Shown here: in pieces, positions 43,458 to 52,335 of the stretch
Position numbering within the stretch: the stretch's first letter is position 1
How the letters are laid out: each line of letters starts with the position of its first letter
Assembly (NCBI RefSeq): GCF_001995215.1
Contig: NZ_MUXN01000015.1
Location: 124,001 to 188,000, forward strand
Direction: 5' to 3'
DNA from: Amycolatopsis azurea DSM 43854
GTDB taxonomy: Bacteria > Actinomycetota > Actinomycetes > Mycobacteriales > Pseudonocardiaceae
Length of the DNA: 64,000 nucleotides
The notes under the pieces: model-generated
What the model saw: only the letters and a program-made list of their open reading frames with translations
Database searches by the model: none
What the model was told of the DNA's origin: nothing
Made by a program: the position numbers and the translations under genes

Positions 43458-44293
43458 CCACAAAGGACAGTCCGCGGCGTTCGTGGCTCCGGCCGGCGGT
43501 GGCGATCGTGGTGAGCGCGATCTTCTTCGTGCCGCTGTACTACGTGCTCGTCAACGTCTTCAAACCCGGCGAGCTGATCGCCCAGGAGCCGGCGTCGGTC
43601 CCGCTGCCACCGACGCTGTCCAACATCCACGCCGTGCTCACCCGGCCCGACGGCCTGTTCTGGGTGAGCCTGGCGAACAGCGTGCTCGTCACCCTGCTGT
43701 CGATCATCGTGCTGACCGTGCTTTCGGCCATGCTCGGGCATTACCTGGCGCGCTCGGGCAAGCGATGGACCAAGGTGCTCGCGCTGATCCTGTTGGCGGG
43801 CCTGATGATCCCGCCGCAGGTGATCCTGATCCCGGTCACCGAGGTGCTGCGGCTGACCGGGATGATGGCGACCCTGCAAGGTCTGGTGCTGTTCAACGTC
43901 GGGTACTACGTGCCGTTCGGCGTCTTCGTGTTCACCGGGTTCATCCGCGGGGTGCCGGTGGAACTCGAGGAGGCCGCCCTGCTCGACGGGGCGAACCGCA
44001 TGCAGGTGTTCTGGCGGATCGTGTTCCCGTTGCTGCGCCCGGCCACGGCGAGTGTGCTGATCTTCCTCGGGGTGTGGATCTGGAACGACTTCATCGATCC
44101 ACTGATCATCCTCGGGCCCAGCCAAGGGACCACGATCACCACCGGCATCTACCGCTCGATCGGCCAGTACCAGGCCGATCTCGGCAGCGTGTTCGCGCTG
44201 ATGTTCCTGGCGACGCTGCCGGTGCTGATCTTCTACCTGGCGTTGCAGAAGCAGTTCGTGAAGGGCCTGACCGGCGGCGCCACCAAGGGCTGA
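43454..44293 (+). CDS. Sugar ABC transporter permease, MalG type
   Basis: This 279-residue permease has about six membrane segments and the EAA motif ELEEAALLDGANRMQVFWRI. The GTG start overlaps the stop of the MalF-type gene (GTGA), showing translational coupling. It ends the importer operon and is followed by palindromes facing the convergent ABC-F gene. Together with the two preceding genes it completes a carbohydrate importer except for its ATPase. Confidence 0.9.
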   Translation: MTTKDSPRRSWLRPAVAIVVSAIFFVPLYYVLVNVFKPGELIAQEPASVPLPPTLSNIHAVLTRPDGLFWVSLANSVLVTLLSIIVLTVLSAMLGHYLARSGKRWTKVLALILLAGLMIPPQVILIPVTEVLRLTGMMATLQGLVLFNVGYYVPFGVFVFTGFIRGVPVELEEAALLDGANRMQVFWRIVFPLLRPATASVLIFLGVWIWNDFIDPLIILGPSQGTTITTGIYRSIGQYQADLGSVFALMFLATLPVLIFYLALQKQFVKGLTGGATKG

Positions 44294-44351
44294 CCCTGGC
44301 GCATTTCGTCCTCTGAATGCGCCGAGCAAAGGTGTCCCTGTCGGGCGCCAA

Positions 44352-44406
44352 GTCCGTGAAGGCCTCCTTGAGGGACTCTGGGTCCCTCAAGGAGGCCTTC
44401 ACGGAC
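44352..44406. repeat. Palindrome family B, copy 3
   Basis: Perfect 25-base arms (44352-44376, 44382-44406) enclose TCTGG. The left flank GCAAAGGTGTCCCTGTCGGG is shared, inverted, with the copy at 38855. Confidence 0.92.
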
Positions 44407-44431
44407 CGGAGTTCGGCGGTGATCAGCGCGG

Positions 44432-44475
44432 CGAAGGGGACTTTCCCCTCATCGAACGAGCGGAAAGTCCCCTTC
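44432..44475. repeat. Imperfect palindrome (family E)
   Basis: Arms GAAGGGGACTTTCC (44432-44445) and GGAAAGTCCCCTTC (44462-44475) are perfect complements around 16 bases. It is a hairpin between two other palindrome families; no second copy is seen in the window. Confidence 0.8.
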
Positions 44476-44519
44476 AGCCCGGGGCATGAGGTCTCCGGGG
44501 GGGGCGAAGGCTCGGGAGC

Positions 44520-44572
44520 GTTGCGAAAGCCACTTTCGCAACCTTCAACGTTGCGAAAGTGGCTTTCGCAAC
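44520..44572. repeat. Palindrome family A, copy 5 (inverted unit)
   Basis: Arms 44520-44542 and 44550-44572 enclose CTTCAAC. The conserved flank lies on the right here (44573-44630), so relative to the copies at 1644 and 38751 the whole unit is inverted. It is immediately 3' of the ABC-F gene. Confidence 0.92.
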
Positions 44573-44636
44573 ACCCGAGGTCGGCGGGCGGGCGAACGAC
44601 TGAACACGCCACCTTTGCCTTACCCCCAATGAATGC

Positions 44637-46274
44637 TCAGAGTTCGGTGACCTTCCCGTCGGCCACTTCCAGCCGTCGCGTCGTCGCGACCGCGTCCAGC
44701 ATCCGCCGGTCGTGCGTCACCAACAGCAGCGTCCCCGGGTACTCCGAGAGCGCCGACTCCAACTGCTCGATCGCGGGCAGGTCGAGGTGGTTCGTCGGCT
44801 CGTCGAGCACCAGCAGGTTGACCCCGCGCGCCTGCAACAGCGCCAGCGCCGACCGCGTCCGCTCCCCCGGCGACAACGTGGCCGCCGAGCGCAGGACGTG
44901 CGCGGCCTTCAGCCCGTACTTCGCCAGCAACGTCCGCACGTCGGCGTCGGCGAGTTCCGGGACTTCGCGGGCGAAGGCCTCGACGAGCGGAAGGTCGCCG
45001 AGGAACAGCTTCCGGGCCTGGTCGACCTCACCGACCACGACACCGGAGCCGAGCGACGCGGCGCCCTCGTCGACCGGGACCCGGCCGAGCAGCGCGGCGA
45101 GCAGGGTCGACTTCCCGGCGCCATTGGCCCCGGTGATGGCGACCTTGTCCGCCCAGCCGATCTGCAGGTCCACCGGACCGAGGGTGAACTCGCCCCGCCG
45201 GACCACCGCCCCGCGCAGGGTCGCCACGACCGCTCCCGCCCGGGGCGCGGCGGCGATCTCCATCCGCAGTTCCCATTCCTTGCGCGGTTCCTCGACGACA
45301 TCGAGCCGTTCGATCATGCGGTCGGTCTGGCGGGCCTTGGACGCCTGCTTCTCCGTCGCCTCGCTCCGGAACTTGCGGCCCACCTTGTCGTTGTCGGTGG
45401 CCTTGCGCCGGGCGTTCTTGACGCCCTTCTCCATCCAGGAACGCTGCATCGCGCCACGGGCTTCGAGCGAGGCCTTGGTGTTCGCGTACTCCTCGTACTC
45501 CTCGCGGGCGTGCCGCCGCGCGACGGCGCGCTCCTCCAGGTACGACTCGTAGCCACCGCCGTAGGTCCGCACCTGCTGCTGGGCGAAGTCGAGTTCGACG
45601 ACGCGGTCCACGGTGCGGGCGAGGAACTCCCGGTCGTGGCTGACCAGCACGGTCCCGGCGCGCAGCCCGGTCACGAACCGTTCGAGCCGCTCCAGGCCGT
45701 CGAGGTCGAGGTCGTTGGTCGGCTCGTCGAGTAGGAAGATGTCGTACCGGCTCAGCAGCAGTGAGGCCATTCCCGCCCGGGCCGCCTGCCCGCCGGACAG
45801 CGACAGCATCGGCTGGTCGAGGTTGACCGTCAGCCCGAGATCGGCGACGACCTCGCCCGCCCGGTCGTCCAGATCCGCTCCGCCGAGCGCGAGCCAGCGG
45901 TCGAGCGCGACACCGTAGGCGTCGTCCGCGCCGGGTTCACCCTCGGTGAGCGCCGCGGTGGCGGCGTCGAGCGCGGCCTGCGCAGCCGTGACGCCCGTGC
46001 GGCGCGACAGGAACGCGCGCACGGACTCACCCTCGCGGCGTTCCGGCTCCTGTGGGAGGTGACCGACGGTGGCCGTCGGCGGGTTCAGCCGGACACTGCC
46101 CTCTTCCGGCGGTACGAGCCCGCCGAGGGTCTTCAGCAGGGTCGATTTGCCCGCGCCGTTCACACCGACGAGACCGATCACTTCGCCGGGGGCGACGACC
46201 AGGTCGAGACCGGAGAACAGAACACGGTCGCCGTGGCCGGCGGCGAGATCCTTGGCAACGAGTGTGGCGCTCAT
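44637..46274 (-). CDS. ABC-F family ATPase
   Basis: The 545-residue soluble protein has two ATPase domains and no membrane segment. Domain 1 has GVNGAGKSTLL, signature LSGGQ and LLDEPTNDLDLDGLERLERF. Domain 2 has GANGAGKSTLL, LSPGERTRSAL and VLDEPTNHLDLPAIEQLESA. A charged helical linker (about 235-320) separates them. ABC-F proteins act on ribosomes, either as translation factors or in antibiotic resistance. The linker is not long enough to read resistance from sequence alone. ATG 46274 is chosen as the start of the conserved N-terminal strand. Confidence 0.88.
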   Translation of the reverse strand: MSATLVAKDLAAGHGDRVLFSGLDLVVAPGEVIGLVGVNGAGKSTLLKTLGGLVPPEEGSVRLNPPTATVGHLPQEPERREGESVRAFLSRRTGVTAAQAALDAATAALTEGEPGADDAYGVALDRWLALGGADLDDRAGEVVADLGLTVNLDQPMLSLSGGQAARAGMASLLLSRYDIFLLDEPTNDLDLDGLERLERFVTGLRAGTVLVSHDREFLARTVDRVVELDFAQQQVRTYGGGYESYLEERAVARRHAREEYEEYANTKASLEARGAMQRSWMEKGVKNARRKATDNDKVGRKFRSEATEKQASKARQTDRMIERLDVVEEPRKEWELRMEIAAAPRAGAVVATLRGAVVRRGEFTLGPVDLQIGWADKVAITGANGAGKSTLLAALLGRVPVDEGAASLGSGVVVGEVDQARKLFLGDLPLVEAFAREVPELADADVRTLLAKYGLKAAHVLRSAATLSPGERTRSALALLQARGVNLLVLDEPTNHLDLPAIEQLESALSEYPGTLLLVTHDRRMLDAVATTRRLEVADGKVTEL

Positions 46275-46420
46275 GAGATCGGTAAGTCTACGGGGACCGA
46301 TTGAACAGCTCGTGGTCCCTCGGAAGAGTGGCAAGTATCCAAGCGATCACGGAACGTGGGTAGCCTGGATGTTCTTCTGGACCCGAACGAATCCCCGAGC
46401 ATTGAGGTCGGTGACAGCAA

Positions 46421-47311
46421 ATGGCGGACTCCGCCACCCCGGTCCCCGTCGTCCCCCAACAGAAAGGCGGTACCCGTAGGCCGACGTTGAGCAGGCGGCG
46501 CGAAGTCAGTCATGCCAGTGCGCGATCGCTGCTGATGACGATCCTCGGCGAGTACGTCCTGCCCCGTGACCAGTCGATCTGGACGTCGACGCTGGTCGAA
46601 GCGCTGCGAGTGCTGGACATCGAGGAGAAGTCCGCCCGGCAGGCGCTCGCCCGGTCCTCCGCGGAGGGCTGGGTCGTTTCCGAACGCGTCGGACGAAGAG
46701 TGCGCTGGTCACTCACACCACCAGGCAGACGACTTCTCACCGAAGGCGCTGAACGGATCTACGCCTTCGGTAACGAGGAGAAGGCCTGGGACGACCGCTG
46801 GCTGATGTTGATCGTGTCGGTCCCCGAAGCGAAGCGGGATCTCCGGCACCGGCTGCGCACGCGCCTGACGTGGGCCGGATTCGGCTCGCCGGTGGCGGGT
46901 GTCTGGGTCAGCCCGGACCTCAGCCGCCAGCGTGAGGCCCAGCAGATAGTGCAGGAACTCGGCCTCGACGCGCAGGCGATGTCGTTCACCGCCGCTTACG
47001 GCGAAGTCGGCGATCAGGAGACGATGGTCAGCCGGTCCTGGGATCTCAGCGAGCTCAAGGACCGCTACGAGGATTTCATCGACCGCTTCACCGGCACCCA
47101 CCCGTCCGGTGAGCACGGTGTCCTGCGCGCGCAGACCGAACTCGTCCACGAATGGCGCAGCTTCCCGTTCCTGGATCCGCGTCTTCCGCTAAAACTTCTT
47201 CCCGACGGTTGGAGCGGCGTGCGCGCGGCGGACCTTTTCCACCGGAAGCACGTCGAATGGCGACCAGAAGCACAGGCGCAATGGGACGAACTCGCGGCGA
47301 CGTCCGGCTAA
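46421..47311 (+). CDS. PaaX-family transcriptional regulator
   Basis: This 296-residue protein has an N-terminal winged helix (about 30-105: SARSLLMTILGEYVLP, then SARQALARSSAEGWV). A central PaaX domain with WDDRWLMLIVSVPEAKRDLRHRLR follows, then a C-terminal PaaX_C domain ending FHRKHVEW. PaaX proteins repress phenylacetyl-CoA degradation genes and sense CoA-thioesters. The adjacent crotonase gene, 36 bases downstream on the same strand, fits a role in acyl-CoA metabolism. No paa degradation genes are present, so the ligand is unknown. Confidence 0.87.
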   Translation: MADSATPVPVVPQQKGGTRRPTLSRRREVSHASARSLLMTILGEYVLPRDQSIWTSTLVEALRVLDIEEKSARQALARSSAEGWVVSERVGRRVRWSLTPPGRRLLTEGAERIYAFGNEEKAWDDRWLMLIVSVPEAKRDLRHRLRTRLTWAGFGSPVAGVWVSPDLSRQREAQQIVQELGLDAQAMSFTAAYGEVGDQETMVSRSWDLSELKDRYEDFIDRFTGTHPSGEHGVLRAQTELVHEWRSFPFLDPRLPLKLLPDGWSGVRAADLFHRKHVEWRPEAQAQWDELAATSG

Positions 47312-47347
47312 GGTCACGGGAAAACGACCTACCGGGAGGTAACCGCC

Positions 47348-48127
47348 TTGGCCACCTCGATCCGCCTCGACCGTGAAGACGGCCTCGCCGTCCTGACCTT
47401 CGCTTCGCCGCCCCTGAATCTGTACACGGCGGACCTACAGGACGAACTGGCCGAGGCGATCGGCGAACTGGAGGCCACTCCGCCGCGCGCGGCCCTGATC
47501 CGGGCCGAGGGGAAGATCGTCAGCGGCGGCGTCGACGTCTCCCTGTTCGACGCCCAGGCGAACGCCGCCGAGGCCAAGGTGCTCTTCGACGAGATGTTGG
47601 CGATCCCGGACCGGATCGCCGCACTCCCGTTCCCCACCGTTTTCGCCGCCCACGGCCTGTGCCTGACCTGGGCCTTCGAGGTCGCGGTCGCCTGCGACAT
47701 CATCCTCGCGAGCGAGAAGGCCAAATTCGGCCTCGTCGAGCGGGTCGTCGGCCTGACCCCGACCATGGGCGGCACGCAACGGCTCGCCGCGCGGGCGGGC
47801 GTCGGCCGCGCCAAGGAGTTCGTGATGACCGGCGCGACCTACGACGCCGCGACCCTCGAACGCTGGAACGTGGTGAATCGGGTACTCCCGGTGGACGGCT
47901 TCGACGAGGCCGTGCGCGCCTTCGCGACCGACCTCGCGCAGGGGCCGACACGGGCGCACGCGGCGACCAAGAAGGTGCTCGAGCATTACGAGCACGGCGG
48001 CGTCGCCGAGGCGAACGAACACATCACGACGATCGCCGCCGGGCTCTTCGACACCGAGGACCTGCGCGGCGCGGTGAAGTCGTTCCTCGCCGACGGCCCC
48101 GGCAAGGCGACCTTCACCGGCCGCTGA
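47348..48127 (+). CDS. Enoyl-CoA hydratase/isomerase family protein
   Basis: The 259-residue crotonase-fold protein shows the oxyanion-hole segments EGKIVSGGVDVSLF and AHGLCLTWAFEVAVACDIILA, followed by FGLVERVVGLTPTMGGTQRL. The canonical acid residues around the hydratase Glu positions are only partly conserved (LTWAFEVAVA), so hydratase, isomerase or hydrolase activity remain open. The start is TTG, supported by GGGAGGT eight bases upstream. It follows the PaaX-like gene and is probably co-transcribed with it. Confidence 0.85.
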   Translation: MATSIRLDREDGLAVLTFASPPLNLYTADLQDELAEAIGELEATPPRAALIRAEGKIVSGGVDVSLFDAQANAAEAKVLFDEMLAIPDRIAALPFPTVFAAHGLCLTWAFEVAVACDIILASEKAKFGLVERVVGLTPTMGGTQRLAARAGVGRAKEFVMTGATYDAATLERWNVVNRVLPVDGFDEAVRAFATDLAQGPTRAHAATKKVLEHYEHGGVAEANEHITTIAAGLFDTEDLRGAVKSFLADGPGKATFTGR

Positions 48128-48131
48128 TCCG

Positions 48132-49040
48132 TCAGGGACGTTGTCCGGCCTGGTCCACCACACCGGACGAGGTCACCGCGGTCGAATTCGTGCCCAGGTA
48201 GAGGAAGGTGTCGGCGGCGAAGACGATCACCACCGGTTTCGCCACCTTCGGGTCGTCATGCGGCCCGAGCGGCCACGTGATGCCGACACCGGGCCTGCCC
48301 GCCGCGTCCTCGGTGTGGTCGACGGCGCGCAGCCCGGGCACCTTGGCGGCCGCGCCGAACAGGGCGGCCCGGACGGCGGGCGGGAGGAGGTTCTCGTTCG
48401 CCAGCGCGAGGATGTTTTTGCCCATCGCGTTGTAGTCACCCGTCTCACCGCTGTGGTGGGCGTTGAGGTAGGCGAACATCGCCTCGGCGTCGACGGGAAG
48501 GTCCGTCCGGTAGGCGGGTGACGGCGTGCAAGGCTCCGTGACGCCCTTGAGCGGCTGGTCGCCCTTGTACGCCTGCGCCCGCCCGTTCCGGCAGCCCGGA
48601 AGCGGGAAGAGCGAGCCGTCGGTCATCTTGATCCGCCCGTCGCGGGTGCCGTCGGCCGACAGCCACGCCTCCCGCTCGCCGTCGGGCCGCTTCGTCTTCA
48701 TGTAGACGAACTGGTCCGGTTTCGGCGGTGTGTCCGGAGTCTTCAGCGCGGCCGCGGCGGCGTTGCGGAGTACGACTACGGGGTCCGCGGCGGCCGCGGG
48801 CGGCTCCAGCCCGACCTTGTCGACCGGTGCCAGCGCGACGGCGGCGGTGATCGCCGCCGCGAGGCCGGCCGCGCCGGCGCCGATCCAGACCCAGCGCGGC
48901 CTTTTCCGCAGCGGCACCACGTTTTCCGTTTCGGTGGCGGCGATTTCGGCCATCAATCGCGCGCGTGCCGAGCCGAGGGCGCCGGAATCCGCGAGGGGCA
49001 CCGATCCGGTCCGCTCGGCGATCAGGTGCAGCTCATCCAT
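48132..49040 (-). CDS. CU044_5270-family membrane protein, partner of ECF sigma factor
   Basis: The 302-residue protein has a charged cytosolic N-terminus (about 1-50), one membrane helix (WVWIGAGAAGLAAAITAAVAL, about residues 52-72) and a large extracytoplasmic domain. Its start at 49040 overlaps the sigma-factor stop by eight bases and is preceded by GAAGGAGA. This arrangement is typical of actinobacterial sigma factor / CU044_5270-type membrane partners, which probably act as anti-sigma or signal proteins. No zinc-binding HxxxCxxC motif of ZAS anti-sigma factors is visible. Confidence 0.82.
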   Translation of the reverse strand: MDELHLIAERTGSVPLADSGALGSARARLMAEIAATETENVVPLRKRPRWVWIGAGAAGLAAAITAAVALAPVDKVGLEPPAAAADPVVVLRNAAAAALKTPDTPPKPDQFVYMKTKRPDGEREAWLSADGTRDGRIKMTDGSLFPLPGCRNGRAQAYKGDQPLKGVTEPCTPSPAYRTDLPVDAEAMFAYLNAHHSGETGDYNAMGKNILALANENLLPPAVRAALFGAAAKVPGLRAVDHTEDAAGRPGVGITWPLGPHDDPKVAKPVVIVFAADTFLYLGTNSTAVTSSGVVDQAGQRP

Positions 49041-49635
49041 GGGTGGAGATCTCCTTCGAAGTCGTGGTGTCCGGGCGCCCGAGCGCCTCGCGGACCTTTC
49101 GACGGGCACGGTTGAGCCGTGAGCGGACGGTGCCGAGCGGGATGTCCAGCGCCGCGGCGATCTCCTCGTAGCTCAACCCTTCACCGGCGAACAGCGTGAG
49201 CGTGTCGCGGTCGCCGTCGGCAAGTTCCGCCAGCGCCGAGTCCAACAGTTTCCCCATCGCCTCGGCGGTCACCTGATCGGCGACGCGTTCGGCGTGCCCT
49301 TCCTCGTCGAGCGGCGGACCGAGGGCTTCGCGCAGTTTCAGCTCCCTGACCTCGTCACGGCGCCGCTGCGCGACCAGGTTGGTCGCGATGCCGTAGAGCC
49401 AGGGCCGGGCGTCCCGGCGCTCGGTGTCGTATCCCTCGCGTTTGCGGAAGGCGACCAGGAACGTCTCCCCCAGCGCGTCCTCCGCGGCCGCGGGCCCGAT
49501 GCGTCTGACCAGGTAGCGGTGGATGTGCGCGGCATGCCGGTCGAAGATCGCGGAGAACCGGTCCGGGCTGGTCACCGACCTCGCGATGACTTCCGCGTCC
49601 TCCAGATCGCCCGGATCCGCCCTAGATGAGCTCAT
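49033..49635 (-). CDS. ECF RNA polymerase sigma factor
   Basis: The 200-residue sigma-70-family protein has region 2 (about 25-95: FSAIFDRHAAHIHRYLVRRIG, DARPWLYGIATNLV) and region 4 (about 140-190: LALAELADGDRDTL near its start, YEEIAAALDIPLGTVRSRLNRAR). ATG 49635 has GAAGGGCGG upstream. It is coupled to a membrane partner gene and divergent from the chitinase gene across a 181-base region holding two DasR-like sites. Whether it directs transcription of the chitinase is unknown. Confidence 0.9.
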   Translation of the reverse strand: MSSSRADPGDLEDAEVIARSVTSPDRFSAIFDRHAAHIHRYLVRRIGPAAAEDALGETFLVAFRKREGYDTERRDARPWLYGIATNLVAQRRRDEVRELKLREALGPPLDEEGHAERVADQVTAEAMGKLLDSALAELADGDRDTLTLFAGEGLSYEEIAAALDIPLGTVRSRLNRARRKVREALGRPDTTTSKEISTHG

Positions 49636-49709
49636 GAACCGCCCTTCGCCGTTCGTCAGTGTCACTTGTTGTCCGCATCCGGCGTCGAACGGGTTCACGA
49701 CCGACGAAT

Positions 49710-49721
49710 CGGTCTAGACCT
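49710..49721. promoter_or_regulatory. DasR-type operator (dre), distal copy
   Basis: CGGTCTAGACCT differs from the dre core TGGTCTAGACCA at the two outermost bases. It lies 107 bases before the chitinase start and 75 bases before the sigma-factor start. Confidence 0.75.
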
Positions 49722-49749
49722 TTTATGCGTGCCGCGCTACATTCATCTG

Positions 49750-49761
49750 TGGTCTAGACCA
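49750..49761. promoter_or_regulatory. DasR-type operator (dre), proximal copy
   Basis: TGGTCTAGACCA is a perfect copy of the palindromic dre core bound by DasR, the N-acetylglucosamine-responsive GntR regulator. It is 56 bases before the chitinase start and 40 bases from the distal copy. Paired 12-base repeats of this kind are known in Streptomyces chitinase promoters. Confidence 0.88.
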
Positions 49762-49816
49762 CACGCGCCATTTTCCGAGCAGGTCAGTCTCGCCGCCTCT
49801 TTTGGAGAGAACCGCC

Positions 49817-52072
49817 ATGAGACGCACCAGAAAACGACTACTCAGCGCACTCACCGTGACACTCCTCGCTGCCGGGCTCCTCGTGGCCGCGGGTACTCCG
49901 GCGCTGGCGGCGGGCCGCCTCCGCGCCGCCTTCGCCTTGACCGGCAACACCGGTGAGTACACCGTCACGAACCCCAGCAGCGAAACCGTCGCCGACTGGT
50001 CCATCACCTTCACCGTCCCCGCCGGCGTGACCGCCACGAACGGCGCCAACGCCACGGTTTCCCAATCGGGCAACCAGGTCACCCTCACCCCGGCCTTCTA
50101 CATCAAGTCCCTCGGGCCGGGCCGGTCGACCTATCCGTACAGCCCGACGTTCCAGCTCAGTTCCGGGGTCACCCCGGCCACGTGCCGGATCGACGACGGC
50201 AACTGCGACGGTTCGGGCGACGCGCCGCCGTCCACCCCGGCCAACCTGCGCCTCGTGGCGAAGACGACCACGACCGCCGCGCTGGCCTGGAACGCCTCGG
50301 CACCGGGCTCCCTGCCCGTCACCGGCTACGACGTCTACCAGGGCACGACGCTGGCGACCTCGGTCACCGGCACCGAAGCGAGGATCACCGGGCTGACGCC
50401 GAACACGGCCTACAGCTTCACGGTCGTCGCCAAGGACCGGAAGGACGCCAAATCCCCGCCCACCCCGGCGCTCGCGGTGACCACCAACAATCCGAGCGAC
50501 GACACCCAGGCGCCGACCGCGCCGTCGAACCTCCGCTCGACCGCGGTCACGTCCGGTTCCGTCGCCCTGGCGTGGAACGCGTCGACCGACAACACCGGCG
50601 TCGTCTCCTATGACGTCTACAACGGCTCGAACCTCGCCACCACGGTGAACGGCACGACCGCAACGGTGAACGGGCTTTCACCGTCCACTTCGTACTCTTT
50701 CACGGTCAAAGCCCGTGACGGGTACGACAACGTGTCCGCGGCGAGCGCCGCCGTCAGCGCTCGCACCGGCGACATCGTGAACGGGTACGCCCGGGTCGGC
50801 TACTTCGTCCAGTGGGGCATCTACGGCCGCCAGTTCTTCGTCAAGAACCTGGTGTCCAACGGATCGGCCGCCAAGCTGACGCATCTGCTGTACGCCTTCG
50901 GGAACATCGACCCGGTCAACCACACCTGCCTTTCGGGTGTCACCAAGGGAACGACGTCGAATCCCCAGGACCCGAACCAGGGTGACGGCGCGGGCGACGC
51001 GGAAGCCGACTACTCGCGGCCGATGTCCGCGTCCCAGTCGGTCGACGGCGTCGGCGACACCGGGTGGGAGACCTTGCGTGGCAACTTCAACCAGCTGAAG
51101 AAGCTCAAGGCCAAGTACCCGAACCTCAAGGTCCTCATCTCCTTGGGCGGCTGGACCTACTCGAAGTACTTCTCCGACGTCGCGGCCACCGCCGCGTCGC
51201 GGCAGAAGTTCGTCGCGTCGTGCATCGACACGTACCTGAAGGGGAACGTCAAGGCGTACGGCGGTGCGGGCGGACCGGGTACGGCCGCGGGCATCTTCGA
51301 CGGCATCGACATCGACTGGGAGTGGCCGGGCAGCCCCGACGGGCACCCTGGGAACCACTGGAGCGCCGCCGACAAGACCAACCTGACCGCCCTGCTGGCC
51401 GAGTTCCGCACGCAGATGGACGCCTACGGCGCGACCACCGGCAAGCGGTACGAACTCCAGGCGTTCACCCCCGCCGACCCGGCGAAGGTGAGCGGTGGCT
51501 GGGAGATCCCGAAGATCTTCGACTACCTCGACGTCGCCAACGTGCAGGGCTACGACTTCCACGGCTCGGGCAGCGACAACTCGTGGGAGCCGAACATGAC
51601 CGGTCACCAAGGGAACCTCTACCCCGACGCGGACGACCCCTACAAGTTCAAGTTCAGCGTGGAGTCGGCGATAGCCGCCTACACCAACGCCGGGGCGAAT
51701 CCACGGAAACTGACCCTCGGGCTCGCCTTCTACGGAAGAGGCTGGCAAGGGGTCGCGGACGGCGGAAAGAAGGGTGAGTGGCAAAGCGCGACAGGCGCCG
51801 CGCCAGGCCAGTTCGCCGAGGAAGCAGGTACTCGTGGCTACGCGAATCTCTTGGCCAGTGTCCCGAACTGCACCGTCCAGCACGACACCGCGGCCGTGGC
51901 CACGGCGTGCTACACCGGCGCCGGCGGACAATGGTGGACCTTCGACGACGCCTGGTCCATCCAGCAGAAGGTCGCCTGGCTCAAGTCCAAGGGACTGCTC
52001 GGAGTCATGGCATGGGAGATGTCGGGTGACACCGGCGCGCTCATGACCACAGTGGACAATTCCCTCAAGTAA
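49817..52072 (+). CDS. Secreted GH18 chitinase with CBM2-like and two FnIII domains
   Basis: The 751-residue protein has a Sec signal (about 1-35, ending ALAAG), a CBM2-like carbohydrate-binding module (about 36-135) and two fibronectin type III domains (about 140-230 and 235-325). A GH18 catalytic domain (about 330-751) carries LISLGGWT and the DGIDIDWEWPG motif with catalytic Glu502. It should cleave chitin outside the cell, producing oligosaccharides that feed N-acetylglucosamine metabolism. ATG 49817 follows GGAGAG. The dre sites upstream indicate repression by DasR and induction by chitin breakdown products (inference). Confidence 0.93.
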   Translation: MRRTRKRLLSALTVTLLAAGLLVAAGTPALAAGRLRAAFALTGNTGEYTVTNPSSETVADWSITFTVPAGVTATNGANATVSQSGNQVTLTPAFYIKSLGPGRSTYPYSPTFQLSSGVTPATCRIDDGNCDGSGDAPPSTPANLRLVAKTTTTAALAWNASAPGSLPVTGYDVYQGTTLATSVTGTEARITGLTPNTAYSFTVVAKDRKDAKSPPTPALAVTTNNPSDDTQAPTAPSNLRSTAVTSGSVALAWNASTDNTGVVSYDVYNGSNLATTVNGTTATVNGLSPSTSYSFTVKARDGYDNVSAASAAVSARTGDIVNGYARVGYFVQWGIYGRQFFVKNLVSNGSAAKLTHLLYAFGNIDPVNHTCLSGVTKGTTSNPQDPNQGDGAGDAEADYSRPMSASQSVDGVGDTGWETLRGNFNQLKKLKAKYPNLKVLISLGGWTYSKYFSDVAATAASRQKFVASCIDTYLKGNVKAYGGAGGPGTAAGIFDGIDIDWEWPGSPDGHPGNHWSAADKTNLTALLAEFRTQMDAYGATTGKRYELQAFTPADPAKVSGGWEIPKIFDYLDVANVQGYDFHGSGSDNSWEPNMTGHQGNLYPDADDPYKFKFSVESAIAAYTNAGANPRKLTLGLAFYGRGWQGVADGGKKGEWQSATGAAPGQFAEEAGTRGYANLLASVPNCTVQHDTAAVATACYTGAGGQWWTFDDAWSIQQKVAWLKSKGLLGVMAWEMSGDTGALMTTVDNSLK

Positions 52073-52076
52073 AAGC

Positions 52077-52120
52077 TCGTGAGTGGTAAGTGACGTTCTA
52101 ACGTCACTTACCACTCACGA
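52077..52120. repeat. Palindrome family C, copy 2
   Basis: Twenty-base arms (52077-52096 and 52101-52120) enclose TCTA. They share GTGAGTGGTAAGTG with the copy at 10956. The element starts five bases after the chitinase stop, ideal for termination. A lone arm with the same sequence lies at 52316-52338 next to the convergent SDR stop. Confidence 0.92.
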
Positions 52121-52200
52121 CCCCCTTGACCGACTACGGCGCGGCACCTTGGTCGCCCGCGCTACCGCGGTAACCGCTGGTGCACGGGGACGACCTCCAA

Positions 52201-52255
52201 GTCCGTGAAGGCCTCCTTGAGGGACCCAGGGTCCCTCAAGGAGGCCTTCACGGAC
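52201..52255. repeat. Palindrome family B, copy 4
   Basis: Perfect 25-base arms (52201-52225, 52231-52255) enclose CCAGG. It lies between the convergent chitinase and SDR genes. Its arms are identical to those of the copies at 38855 and 44352. Confidence 0.92.
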
Positions 52256-52335
52256 CTGGACCTACGACCCACCACAGCCAGAACCCAGTAGGTAACTGAG
52301 ACCCGGTGGCTCTAACGCGACTTACCACTCACGAC

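Larger units (their letters stand above)
44294..44636. other. Convergent intergenic region with three palindromes
   Basis: The 343 bases between the ends of the MalG-type gene and the ABC-F gene contain family B (44352), a short hairpin (44432) and family A (44520) elements with their flanks. No gene is seen. The zone probably terminates transcription from both sides. Confidence 0.75.
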
